Below, one piece after another: positions 7,380 to 15,484 of a DNA stretch of 64,000 nt. The stretch covers positions 1 to 64,000 of the forward strand of contig NZ_JADPVH010000014.1 in NCBI RefSeq assembly GCF_026932795.1, given 5' to 3'. The position numbers and the translations under genes were made by a program. The notes below the pieces were generated by a model. It was not told the origin of the DNA, ran no database searches, and saw nothing but the letters and a program-made list of their open reading frames with translations. Source of the DNA: Paenarthrobacter sp. Z7-10 (lineage in GTDB: Bacteria; Actinomycetota; Actinomycetes; Actinomycetales; Micrococcaceae). The first letter of the stretch is position 1; each line of letters begins with the position of its first letter.

Positions 7380-8684
7380 ATGCCCGTGTACCTTGACCAT
7401 GCGGCAACCACGCCTATCTCCGGACCCGCGTTGGCCGCACTCACTTCCGAACTCAGCCGCAGCGGCAACCCCTCGTCGCTGCACGGCTCCGGTCGCCGTG
7501 CCCGCGCTGTGGTGGAGCAGTCGCGCGAGACCCTCGCCGCGGCCGCAGGAGCGCACCCCTCTGAAGTGATCTTCACGTCGGGTGGGACCGAAGCGGACAA
7601 CCTGGCCCTCAAGGGGCTTTTCTGGTCCCGGCGGGATGCCGATCCGGTACGGAAACGCATCCTGGTCTCGTCCGTGGAGCACGCGGCGGTGCAGGACACG
7701 GCGGCCTGGCTGGAAAAGCATGAAGGGGCCGAGGTCGTCTGGCTGCCGGTCGACGACGACGGCGTGCTGCGGCTTGATGCGCTGGCGGCGGAGCTCAACG
7801 GGGACAGGAGCAGCACCGGGGCGGGCGCGGATTCGGTGGCCCTGATCTCGGTGATGTGGGCCAACAATGAGGTGGGCAGCATTGCGCCGATCGCTGAGAT
7901 CGTCGCGCTCGCAGCGGAGTATGGCATTCCGGTGCACTCGGATGCGGTCCAGGCGTTCGGGTCGGTACCGGTGGACTTCAGTGCCTCCGGCTTGGCCGCC
8001 ATGTCCATCAGCGCACACAAGATCGGTGGCCCGGTGGGAATCGGCGCGCTGCTGCTGGGCCGCGCGGTGAAGCTGGTGCCGGTTCAGCACGGCGGCGGCC
8101 AGGAGCGCGACGTCCGCTCCGGCACCCTGGATACCGCCTCCATTGCCGCCTTCGCCGCTGCCGCCGCTGACGTCGTCGGGCATTTGCCCGAAGAAAGCGG
8201 ACGTCTGGCGGCGCTGCGGGACGCTTTGATCAGCGGGGTGCGGGCCGCCGTTCCGGATGCGGTCCTGCGCGGCGTGGACCCTGCGCTGCGGCCCGAGGGG
8301 CGGCTGCCCGGTAACGCGCATTTCACCTTTCCCGGCTGCGAGGGCGATTCCCTGCTGTTCCTTTTGGACATGGCGGGCATCGAATCCTCCACCGGGTCCG
8401 CCTGCACCGCTGGTGTCCCGCGACCCTCACATGTGCTGCTGGCGATGGGTATAACCGAGGAAGCGGCCCGCGGTGCGCAGCGGTTCAGCCTGGGGCATAC
8501 ATCCACACCCACGGACGTTGAGCAATGCGTGGCAGTCCTGCCACAGGCATACGCGCGCGCAAAACAGGCGGGCATGGCCTCGCACGTGTCGAGCATTGAA
8601 ACCGCAGGATCGAAGAGCAGGAATGCCGGGACCGCGCACGCCCCGGTGTCCGCGCCGCTAAGCCAGTCTGGAGTTGGAAAGTAA
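7380..8684 (+). CDS. Cysteine desulfurase (NifS/IscS-like)
   Basis: 434 residues. This PLP enzyme removes sulfur from cysteine as a persulfide. The fold-type I aminotransferase text is complete: YLDHAATTP at the N-terminus, [26 protein letters not shown], the PLP lysine Lys214 ([10 protein letters not shown]) and the catalytic Cys342 ([10 protein letters not shown]). A poorly conserved tail of ~50 residues follows the core. Its TAA overlaps the ATG of mnmA (TAATG), so the persulfide is probably handed to MnmA for 2-thiolation of tRNA wobble uridine, a known pairing in actinobacteria. It could also supply Fe-S assembly, but no isc or suf genes are adjacent. Confidence 0.93.
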   Translation: MPVYLDHAATTPISGPALAALTSELSRSGNPSSLHGSGRRARAVVEQSRETLAAAAGAHPSEVIFTSGGTEADNLALKGLFWSRRDADPVRKRILVSSVEHAAVQDTAAWLEKHEGAEVVWLPVDDDGVLRLDALAAELNGDRSSTGAGADSVALISVMWANNEVGSIAPIAEIVALAAEYGIPVHSDAVQAFGSVPVDFSASGLAAMSISAHKIGGPVGIGALLLGRAVKLVPVQHGGGQERDVRSGTLDTASIAAFAAAAADVVGHLPEESGRLAALRDALISGVRAAVPDAVLRGVDPALRPEGRLPGNAHFTFPGCEGDSLLFLLDMAGIESSTGSACTAGVPRPSHVLLAMGITEEAARGAQRFSLGHTSTPTDVEQCVAVLPQAYARAKQAGMASHVSSIETAGSKSRNAGTAHAPVSAPLSQSGVGK

Positions 8685-9865
8685 TGCGAGTATTAGCCGC
8701 CATGAGCGGGGGAGTGGATTCCGCCGTCGCCGCCGCACGCGCCGTGGAAGCCGGGCACGACGTCGTCGGCGTGCATTTGGCTCTCTCCCGGATGCCCGGG
8801 ACGCTGCGCACCGGCAGCCGCGGCTGCTGCACGGTCGAGGACTCCAACGACGCGTGGCGTGCGTGTGACAAGTTGGGCATTCCGTACTACGTGTGGGACT
8901 TCTCCGAGCGGTTCAAGGAGGACGTGGTCCAGGACTTCATCGACGAGTATGCCGCCGGCCGCACGCCGAACCCGTGCATGCGCTGCAATGAGCGGATCAA
9001 GTTCGCCGCACTCCTGGAGAAGGCGCTGGCGCTGGGCTTCGATGCCGTCTGCACAGGTCATTACGCCAAGGTGATCGACGATGGTCACGGCAATAAGGAA
9101 CTGCATCGCGCCGCGGACTGGGCGAAGGACCAAAGCTATGTGCTCGGTGTGCTGACCCACGAGCAGCTCCAGCACTCGATGTTCCCGCTGGCGGAGACGC
9201 CGTCCAAGGCCGAGGTGCGTGCCGAGGCGGAGCGCAGAGGGCTGTCCGTGGCCAAGAAGCCGGACAGCCATGACATCTGCTTCATTCCTGATGGCGACAC
9301 CGCCGGCTGGCTGGCGGAGAAGATCGACATGGCCACCGGGGATATCGTCAATGAAGCAGGGGCCAAGGTCGGCGAACATCCGGGCGCCAATGCGTTCACG
9401 GTGGGCCAGCGGCGCGGCCTGAAACTGGGAACACCGGCCGCCGACGGCAAGCCGCGCTTCGTGCTGGAGATCCGGCCCAAGGAGAACAAGGTGGTGGTCG
9501 GGCCGGAGGCCATGCTCGCGATGGACGAGATCCGCGGGATCAAGATCTCCTGGGCCGGGCTGCCAATTGCCGAGGCCGCGGCGGACGTTTCCGGGGAGGT
9601 GCAGGGTCCCGGGTCCGTGCGCCGGTCCCTTGACTTCGACTGCATGGCTCAGGTCCGAGCGCATGGCGATCCGGTGCCGGCCCGCGCCCGGGTGGAGTGG
9701 ACGGCCGACGACGACGGCACCGTGCGTGAGGAGCTGCTGGTCACCCTGATTGAGCCGCTGCGCGGCGTCTCCCCGGGCCAGACGGTGGTGCTGTATCAGG
9801 GCACCCGGGTGCTGGGCCAGGCCACCATCGACGCGGCCCGATCACTGGCCCGCCCGGAGCTGTAA
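8684..9865 (+). CDS. mnmA: tRNA-specific 2-thiouridylase
   Basis: 393 residues. MnmA adenylates C2 of U34 in tRNA-Lys, -Glu and -Gln and replaces the oxygen by sulfur. Visible motifs are the PP-loop SGGVDS (8-13), the nucleophile Cys98 ([14 protein letters not shown]), GHYAK and the persulfide-forming Cys199 ([11 protein letters not shown]). The C-terminal barrel begins around GQRRGLKLG. Length and motif order are normal for the family. It starts inside the stop of the cysteine desulfurase gene, and the two form a two-gene unit ending in paired hairpins at 9875-9905. Confidence 0.96.
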   Translation: MRVLAAMSGGVDSAVAAARAVEAGHDVVGVHLALSRMPGTLRTGSRGCCTVEDSNDAWRACDKLGIPYYVWDFSERFKEDVVQDFIDEYAAGRTPNPCMRCNERIKFAALLEKALALGFDAVCTGHYAKVIDDGHGNKELHRAADWAKDQSYVLGVLTHEQLQHSMFPLAETPSKAEVRAEAERRGLSVAKKPDSHDICFIPDGDTAGWLAEKIDMATGDIVNEAGAKVGEHPGANAFTVGQRRGLKLGTPAADGKPRFVLEIRPKENKVVVGPEAMLAMDEIRGIKISWAGLPIAEAAADVSGEVQGPGSVRRSLDFDCMAQVRAHGDPVPARARVEWTADDDGTVREELLVTLIEPLRGVSPGQTVVLYQGTRVLGQATIDAARSLARPEL

Positions 9866-9874
9866 GCCAGCCGC

Positions 9875-9905
9875 GCGCAAGGTTGCGCCCGGCCGCAAAG
9901 GCCGG
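9875..9905. terminator. Paired hairpins between convergent genes
   Basis: Two adjacent inverted repeats, GCGCAA/TTGCGC (9875-9880 and 9883-9888) and CCGGCC/GGCCGG (9889-9894 and 9900-9905), sit between the mnmA stop and the convergent DUF488 gene. No long T-run follows, so termination strength is uncertain. Confidence 0.4.
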
Positions 9906-9950
9906 CTTCCGCCGTCGTTCGCGCCATCCGACCGCAGGCGTCCTGCGACG

Positions 9951-10493
9951 TCACCGCTTCGTGGACGAATCCGTGGTCTCATCCGGCGGATACGTGATCG
10001 CTTCGCCGTCCACCTGCGCAAAACTTGTCAGTAGGTGCTCCTTGGCGGACTTCGGGCTCATGATGTCCAGGACCTCCACGCCGCGCACCAGCAGGGCGTC
10101 GCCGATCAGCGATCGATGGCACCGCCAGGGCACGGCCTCCGCGCACATGATCGCCGTCGGCGCGGCGGCCGCAAAATCCATCAGCTCGGTAATCCCCGCG
10201 GCGAATTCGCCGGTCTGCATGTAATCCGCGTAGCCGCGGAAGGAGGCGTTGCGCCAGGCCGCGTTGATGCTGTCCTTTCGGCTGTGCCGCAGGCCACCCA
10301 ACTGCGCCATTCGGCGGTAGCGGATGTCATGGGCGGGCAGGCTTGCGGCCAGCGCTTCCTCGGAGAACTGCGGATTGTGCCTGGACTTGGCGATGGTTCG
10401 CACGTCGACCAGGGCGCCGATGGAATGCGCTTGAAGCAACGCCACGAACTCGTCGATCGGATGGGTGGAGTGGCCAATCGTGAATATCCTCAC
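9951..10493 (-). CDS. DUF488 family protein
   Basis: 180 residues from GTG 10493. The start is chosen because TACGGT (10505-10500, minus strand) ends 6 nt before it, the leaderless pattern seen elsewhere here. The family typically begins with this very (M/V)RIFTIGHS motif. A GGGGAGG lies ~12 nt upstream as an alternative signal. Family features seen are TIGHSTHPIDEF at the N-terminus, LVDVRTIAKSRHNPQF, and a C-terminal CAEAVPWRCHRSLI with two cysteines and a histidine. Biochemical function of DUF488 is not established. It is divergent from the amidotransferase gene across ~110 nt. Confidence 0.85.
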   Translation of the reverse strand: MRIFTIGHSTHPIDEFVALLQAHSIGALVDVRTIAKSRHNPQFSEEALAASLPAHDIRYRRMAQLGGLRHSRKDSINAAWRNASFRGYADYMQTGEFAAGITELMDFAAAAPTAIMCAEAVPWRCHRSLIGDALLVRGVEVLDIMSPKSAKEHLLTSFAQVDGEAITYPPDETTDSSTKR

Positions 10494-10499
10494 CCAATG

Positions 10500-10505
10500 A
10501 CCGTA
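10500..10505 (-). promoter_or_regulatory. -10 hexamer TACGGT for leaderless DUF488 gene
   Basis: Minus-strand TACGGT ends 6 nt before GTG 10493. It helps to choose this start over an in-frame ATG at 10520. Confidence 0.4.
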
Positions 10506-10593
10506 CCTCCCCGAACGCATCGGCGGTGCTGGTGGGTGCCGGCATCCTCTTTCACACGCCAAGAGATCTGGACCGAGGTCCAGCACGGAGGAA

Positions 10594-10599
10594 TAGGCT
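10594..10599 (+). promoter_or_regulatory. -10 hexamer TAGGCT for amidotransferase gene
   Basis: TAGGCT ends 6 nt before GTG 10606. A GGAGGA just upstream (about 14 nt from the GTG) would not be in the transcript if the start is leaderless. Confidence 0.4.
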
Positions 10600-10605
10600 G
10601 TTCTC

Positions 10606-11379
10606 GTGGCGAATAGTGTGCAGCAAGGTGTCCTGGTCCTTCAGCATGTGCCCTGGGAAGGCCCCGGGCTCATTGGCGCCGCGTTGGACCGCGTCGGCGT
10701 CCCCTTCAGCGTGCGCAACATTGTCGCCGAAGCGGATCCGCGGCTTCCCGGCATGGATGAGCTGGCAGGCCTGGTGATTATGGGCGGGCCGATGGACGCC
10801 GACGACGTCTTAGGCTACCCGGGACTGGCGCGGGAGGTGGCACTCATCCGGGACGCTGTGGCAGCCAATGTACCGGTGCTCGGGATCTGCTTGGGCCATC
10901 AGCTGCTCGCGATGGCGCTCGGCGCGCAGCTGCGCACCGGCGTGACCCGGGAGGTCGGCATGGCACCGGTGGAGGTCGTGGCCGGCGACCCCGTGCTCGG
11001 CGGGCTCGGCACAACGCCAGTCGTGCACTGGCATACGGACAACGTCGGGCTGCCTTCGGGGGCAACGTTGCTGGCGCGGACGGCGCAGTGTCCGAATCAG
11101 GCATTCCGCTATGGCAGCGCGATCGGCATCCAGTTCCATTTGGAGCTGGATGAGGTGCTGCTGCGGGCATGGCTTGACGACGGGCAGATGGCGGACCAAC
11201 TGGTGGACACCACCGGGGCGCAACTGCTCGCAGACTTCAACATCGATGCCGCTGCGCGAACAGCCGGCGCGGAACAGGCGTTCGGGCCCTTTGTCCATGA
11301 TGCCGCGGAACAGGCGGCACGGGCGCCCATTCGGGTGCGTTTCCGGGTAGGAACTTCGCCCCAGCCAAACGTTCGGTAG
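10606..11379 (+). CDS. Class I glutamine amidotransferase-like protein
   Basis: 257 residues from GTG. The GATase1 triad is visible: Cys95 in the nucleophile elbow GICLGHQ, with His178 and Glu180 in IQFHLE. LVIMGGPMDADD and TREVGMAPVE match the GMP-synthase-like standalone amidotransferases that hydrolyse glutamine or related gamma-glutamyl compounds. No synthase domain is attached and no partner gene is adjacent, so the acceptor is unknown. The C-terminal ~60 residues (after the triad) are poorly conserved. Confidence 0.9.
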   Translation: MANSVQQGVLVLQHVPWEGPGLIGAALDRVGVPFSVRNIVAEADPRLPGMDELAGLVIMGGPMDADDVLGYPGLAREVALIRDAVAANVPVLGICLGHQLLAMALGAQLRTGVTREVGMAPVEVVAGDPVLGGLGTTPVVHWHTDNVGLPSGATLLARTAQCPNQAFRYGSAIGIQFHLELDEVLLRAWLDDGQMADQLVDTTGAQLLADFNIDAAARTAGAEQAFGPFVHDAAEQAARAPIRVRFRVGTSPQPNVR

Positions 11380-11456
11380 ATAAATATCTGGTTGCAAATG
11401 CCGGGCCGGTGCCAGAAAAGCCCGCCGGGTCTGATAGAAACAAGGAATCACGAATG

Positions 11457-11491
11457 TGCGCTATCCCACAACGCTGTGGGCAAAAAGCGCA
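11457..11491 (+). promoter_or_regulatory. Nested hairpin in the leader of the peptide-binding protein gene
   Basis: Outer arms TGCGCT (11457-11462) and AGCGCA (11486-11491) enclose a perfect inner hairpin CCCACA-ACGC-TGTGGG (11465-11480). It ends 29 nt before ATG 11521, leaving the GAAAGAAAG ribosome site free. It could stabilise the mRNA or be an attenuator; no T-run follows. Confidence 0.35.
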
Positions 11492-11520
11492 TGTCGAAAT
11501 TCCCGAAAGAAAGTTTGTAG

Positions 11521-13167
11521 ATGGCTAAGAAGAAGATGGGCCTGCGTTGCGTTGCGACGTTCGCGGGCGTCTCGGCCCTGGCATTGACGGCCTGTACTGG
11601 CCCCAGCGGTGGCGGAACCGGCGCGAACAGTCCCGGTGCCGCCTCCGGCGGAGCCCCGATCGTGTTCGGCACCACCGATAAGGTCACCTTCCTGGACCCG
11701 GCCGGCTCCTACGACAACGGTTCGTTCATGGTGATGAACCAGATCTACCCCTTCGTGCTCAATTCCAAGCCCGGCAGCGCCGATCCGCAGCCGGATATCG
11801 CCGAATCGGCCTCCTTCACCTCGCCCAAGGTGTACACCGTAAAGCTGAAGCCCGGTCTCAAGTGGGCCAATGGATCCGCGCTGGACTCGGCCGACGTCAA
11901 GTTCAGCTTTGACCGCCAGCTGAAGATTAATGATGCCAATGGTCCGGCAGCTCTACTGGGAAACCTGGCCAGCGTGGACGCCCCGGATGCGACTACCGTC
12001 ATCTTCAACCTCAAGGCCGGCAATGACCAGACCTTCCCGCAGGTTTTGACCAGCCCGGCCGGTCCGATTGTCGACAACGAGGCCTTTTCCGCGACCAAGG
12101 TGATGAATGACGAAGACATCATCAAGGCCAAGTCTTTCGCCGGCCAGTACATGATCGAGTCGTATAAAAAGAACGAGCTGATCAGCTTTAAGGCCAACCC
12201 GGACTATCAGGGACTGCTGGGCAAACCGGCCACGAACAACGTGACGGTCAAGTACTACGCGGACTCGAACAACCTCAAGCTGGACGTGGAACAGGGCAAC
12301 ATCGACGTTGCCTCCCGTTCGCTGACGGCCACCGACGTGGCCGACCTGAAAACCAAGACCGACAAGGTCAAGGTTGATGTGGGCCCTGGCGGCGAGCTGC
12401 GCTACATCGTTTTCAACTTTGACACAATGCCGTTCGGTGCCAAGACCGCACAGGCGGACCCGGCCAAGGCTCTGGCCGTCCGCCAGGCCATGGCGGATTC
12501 GGTCGACCGCCAGGCTATCGCGGACCAGGTCTACAAGGGCACCTACCTGCCCGTGTATTCCTACGTTCCGCAGGGCTTCGCCGGTGCCACGGAACCGCTC
12601 AAGGAAATGTATGGTGACGGCTCCGGCAAGCCGAGTGTCGACAAGGCCAAGAAGGCCCTTTCCGATGCCGGCGTCAGCACCCCGGTGGAGCTGAACCTGC
12701 AGTACAACCCGGACCACTACGGCAAGTCCTCCGGCGACGAGTATGCAGCCGTCAAGGACCAGCTGGACAAGACCGGACTCTTCAAGGTCAACCTGCAGTC
12801 CACCGAGTGGGTCACCTACACCAAGGACCGGGTTAAGGACGCGTACCCGATGTACCAGCTCGGCTGGTTCCCGGACTACTCGGACGCGGATAACTACCTG
12901 ACTCCGTTCTTCTCCAAGAACAACTTCCTAAAGAACCATTACGACAACGCCGCGGTGCAGGACATGATTGCAAAGCAGCTGACCACGACCGACAAGGCCG
13001 CACGTGAGAAGCTGCTCGGCGACATCCAGACCGCGGTGGCCAAGGATCTCCCCACCCTGCCTCTGCTGCAGGGAGCCCAGGTTGCGGTTTCCGGCAAGGA
13101 TGTGAAGGGCGTGAAGGACACCCTTGACGCTTCCTTCAAGTTCCGGTTGGGCGTGCTCTCGAAGTAG
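11521..13167 (+). CDS. Peptide ABC transporter substrate-binding lipoprotein (SBP family 5)
   Basis: 548 residues. A lipoprotein signal peptide ends in the lipobox LTAC (22-25), so Cys25 should be acylated and the protein anchored outside the membrane. The body is a DppA/OppA-type binding protein: TDKVTFLDPAGSYD, YTVKLKPGLKWANGSALDSADVKFSFDR and a C-terminal YQLGWFPDYSDADNYLTPFF, all typical of family 5. GAAAGAAAG lies shortly before the ATG. It is the first gene of a complete importer operon (two permeases and a fused ATPase follow). Predicted substrates are oligopeptides, though nickel or sugars are possible within this family. Confidence 0.94.
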   Translation: MAKKKMGLRCVATFAGVSALALTACTGPSGGGTGANSPGAASGGAPIVFGTTDKVTFLDPAGSYDNGSFMVMNQIYPFVLNSKPGSADPQPDIAESASFTSPKVYTVKLKPGLKWANGSALDSADVKFSFDRQLKINDANGPAALLGNLASVDAPDATTVIFNLKAGNDQTFPQVLTSPAGPIVDNEAFSATKVMNDEDIIKAKSFAGQYMIESYKKNELISFKANPDYQGLLGKPATNNVTVKYYADSNNLKLDVEQGNIDVASRSLTATDVADLKTKTDKVKVDVGPGGELRYIVFNFDTMPFGAKTAQADPAKALAVRQAMADSVDRQAIADQVYKGTYLPVYSYVPQGFAGATEPLKEMYGDGSGKPSVDKAKKALSDAGVSTPVELNLQYNPDHYGKSSGDEYAAVKDQLDKTGLFKVNLQSTEWVTYTKDRVKDAYPMYQLGWFPDYSDADNYLTPFFSKNNFLKNHYDNAAVQDMIAKQLTTTDKAAREKLLGDIQTAVAKDLPTLPLLQGAQVAVSGKDVKGVKDTLDASFKFRLGVLSK

Positions 13168-13215
13168 TCCCGCAGATGGCGGCCTAGCCGCTGACCAACA
13201 CGGACCTGCATGTGG

Positions 13216-13248
13216 GGAGGCGGGGCGTCGTGCAGACGCCTCGCCTCC
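13216..13248 (+). promoter_or_regulatory. Intercistronic stem-loop after the binding-protein gene
   Basis: Arms 13216-13229 and 13235-13248 pair over 14 positions with one G-U wobble and a 5-nt loop (GTGCA), followed by only TT. Such hairpins after binding-protein genes usually protect the upstream mRNA 3' end or terminate partially, so the binding protein exceeds the permeases in amount. Confidence 0.6.
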
Positions 13249-13302
13249 TTATGCGTTGAACGCCGGGCGGATCGGTGCTGGGTGTGTTCCGCGACGTGCC
13301 GG

Positions 13303-13340
13303 ACGTGGACTTAGAAATGCCGCACGTGGTCTTGGAAATG
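13303..13340 (+). repeat. Imperfect 17-bp direct repeat, 21 bp apart
   Basis: ACGTGGACTTAGAAATG (13303-13319) and ACGTGGTCTTGGAAATG (13324-13340) differ at two positions and start 21 bp apart, two DNA turns. They lie in the 200-nt gap between the binding-protein gene and the first permease, 28 nt before ATG 13368. They could be operator half-sites or a simple duplication. Confidence 0.5.
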
Positions 13341-13367
13341 AACTGAACAAAATAGAGCTAGGTAGCA

Positions 13368-14459
13368 ATGACAACGTTGATTGATGCGCCCCCCAATGAG
13401 CAGGATGGTTTACTTCCCCCGAAGAAATCCCGTTCCGGCGGCGGGCTGGGCGCCTATATTGTGGTCAGGTTCTTCCTGATCTTTCCCACCATCTTCATTC
13501 TGGTGACGCTGGTGTTTTTCCTGATGCGGATCACCGGCGATCCAATTACTGCGGCGCTGGGGGACCGGCTGCCGCCGGAGGCCCTGGCAGCCAGGATCCA
13601 TGAGGCCGGCTATGACCGGCCGGTAATTGTGCAGTACTTCGAGTACCTGGGTCAGATCGCCACCGGTAATTTTGGTCGCACCATTTCGGACAACCTGCTG
13701 GTGACGGACATGTTGGCCAGCTACGGCACCGCAACCCTTGAACTGGCGATCAACTCGCTGGTGGTGGCCCTGCTGGTAGGCATTCCGCTGGGCATGGTCG
13801 CCGCGCGGCACCGCGACAAATGGCCGGATGCGGTGCTGCGGTTCTTCGCCATTCTTTGCTACGCGACCCCGGTGTTTTTTGCCGGTCTGCTGCTGAAACT
13901 GGTATTTTCCGTGGCCCTGGGCTGGCTGCCGGTGGCAGGGCGGGCCAATTCGGCGGACGAAATTGCGCTCACCTCGCTGGTTTCGCCCACCGGCATCTAC
14001 TGGCTGGACGCTATCCGCAGCGGAAATATGGCAGCCCTCGGTGACGTGATGGCACACGCCGTGCTGCCCGCCGTCGCCCTGGGCCTGCTGACTGGCGGCG
14101 TGTTCCTGCGGCTGGTCCGCACCAACGTAATCGGCACGCTAAGCAAGGACTACGTGGAAGCGGGTCGTTCCCGCGGCGTCAGCGAATTCCGGTTGGTGAC
14201 CAAGCATGCTTACAAGCCGGCGCTGATCCCGATCATCACGGTGATGGGCCTGCAGATTGCCCTGCTCCTGGGAGGGGCGGTTCTGACCGAAACCACCTTC
14301 GAGTGGAAGGGACTCGGTTTCCAGCTGGCGCATTATCTGACCGCGCGCGACTTCGTGGCCGTGCAGGGCATTGTGGTGCTGCTGGCAGTCATCGTGGCAC
14401 TGACCAACTTCATCGTGGACATTGTTGCCGCGCTGATCGATCCCCGGGTGAGGTACTGA
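13368..14459 (+). CDS. Peptide ABC transporter permease (DppB-like)
   Basis: 363 residues with a ~30-residue cytoplasmic N-terminal extension, then about six membrane helices, the first at FLIFPTIFILVTLVFFLM. The DppB family signatures are MRITGDPITAALGDRLPPE, GNFGRTIS in the outer loop and the EAA-loop DYVEAGRSRGVSEFRLVTKHAYKPALIPIITV that contacts the ATPase. Forms the membrane channel with the next gene product. The 13168-13367 gap upstream holds a hairpin and a direct repeat. The next gene begins 2 nt after its stop. Confidence 0.93.
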   Translation: MTTLIDAPPNEQDGLLPPKKSRSGGGLGAYIVVRFFLIFPTIFILVTLVFFLMRITGDPITAALGDRLPPEALAARIHEAGYDRPVIVQYFEYLGQIATGNFGRTISDNLLVTDMLASYGTATLELAINSLVVALLVGIPLGMVAARHRDKWPDAVLRFFAILCYATPVFFAGLLLKLVFSVALGWLPVAGRANSADEIALTSLVSPTGIYWLDAIRSGNMAALGDVMAHAVLPAVALGLLTGGVFLRLVRTNVIGTLSKDYVEAGRSRGVSEFRLVTKHAYKPALIPIITVMGLQIALLLGGAVLTETTFEWKGLGFQLAHYLTARDFVAVQGIVVLLAVIVALTNFIVDIVAALIDPRVRY

Positions 14460-14461
14460 CC

Positions 14462-15484
14462 ATGGCCAGGAAAAACCAGACTCTGGCTCAACGCCTGCCC
14501 ATCCTGTCCCATCTGCGCAAAAGTGTCGGCCTGCAGCGCGGCATGCTGGTGACAGGACTGATCATCACGGCCATCTTCCTGCTGACCGCCGCGTTGGCTC
14601 CCGTGATCGCGCCCTACGGTTTCGCGCAGCATTTCGATACCCAGCAGCCCCCGTCGTCGGCCCATCTGTGGGGCACGACGGCGGGTGGTTACGACGTACT
14701 CTCCCGCGTCGTTTGGGGAACGCAGACGGCCGTCTTGGTGATTGTCATTGCCGTGGTTTTGTCCATCTTCCTTGGCGTGGCGCTCGGGCTGCTCTCCGGT
14801 TATCTGGGCGGCTGGCTTGATCGCGTTCTGGTGGTGATCGCGGATGCGATTTACGCGTTCCCGACGCTGCTGCTGGCAATTGTGATGTCCATCGCCATCA
14901 GCCACGGCCGCTCCGACCTGTGGAGCGGCATCTTTTCCGCAGCCATTTCCATCACCGTGGTGTTCATTCCGCAGTACTTTCGGGTGATCCGGGCGGAAAC
15001 CATCCGACTCAAGGCGGAGCCCTTTGTGGAGTCCGCCATGGTGGTGGGCGCCTCCTCGGTGCGGATCATGGCACGACATATCTACAAAAACGCCACCCGG
15101 ACGCTGCCGCTGATCTTCACGCTGAATGCTTCGGAGGCCATCCTGACCTTGGCCGGTCTGGGGTTCCTGGGCTTCGGTATTGAGCCGACCTCTGCCGCCG
15201 AGTGGGGGTACGACCTGAACAAGGCGCTCTCGGATACGACCGCCGGCATCTGGTGGACGGGCGTCTTCCCGGGTGCGGCCATTGTGCTCACCGTCCTGGG
15301 TCTGACATTGGTTGGTGAAAGCATGAACGATCTCAATGATCCGCGACTGCGCGGCCGGCGCCGTGCGGGCAAGAGCGCACCGCCGGCACCGATCGGTCCC
15401 GCCGGAATGGGCGCCGTGGGAACCAGAGGCGCCGGCACCAGCACGGTCGGAATCAGCAATACTGAGGATGAGGTAAAGGTATGA
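14462..15484 (+). CDS. Peptide ABC transporter permease (DppC-like)
   Basis: 340 residues. Start at ATG 14462, 2 nt after the previous stop, with GGGTGAGG upstream; the longer frame upstream lies inside the DppB-like gene and is not used. DppC features are the N-terminal oppC-type helix (LVTGLIITAIFLLTAALAPVIAP), HLWGTTAGGYDVLSRVVWGTQTA, and the EAA loop ESAMVVGASSVRIMARHIYKN. ESMNDLNDPRLRGRR is the usual C-terminal signature. A ~45-residue Gly/Ala/Pro tail follows it. The stop overlaps the ATPase start (ATGA). Confidence 0.93.
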   Translation: MARKNQTLAQRLPILSHLRKSVGLQRGMLVTGLIITAIFLLTAALAPVIAPYGFAQHFDTQQPPSSAHLWGTTAGGYDVLSRVVWGTQTAVLVIVIAVVLSIFLGVALGLLSGYLGGWLDRVLVVIADAIYAFPTLLLAIVMSIAISHGRSDLWSGIFSAAISITVVFIPQYFRVIRAETIRLKAEPFVESAMVVGASSVRIMARHIYKNATRTLPLIFTLNASEAILTLAGLGFLGFGIEPTSAAEWGYDLNKALSDTTAGIWWTGVFPGAAIVLTVLGLTLVGESMNDLNDPRLRGRRRAGKSAPPAPIGPAGMGAVGTRGAGTSTVGISNTEDEVKV

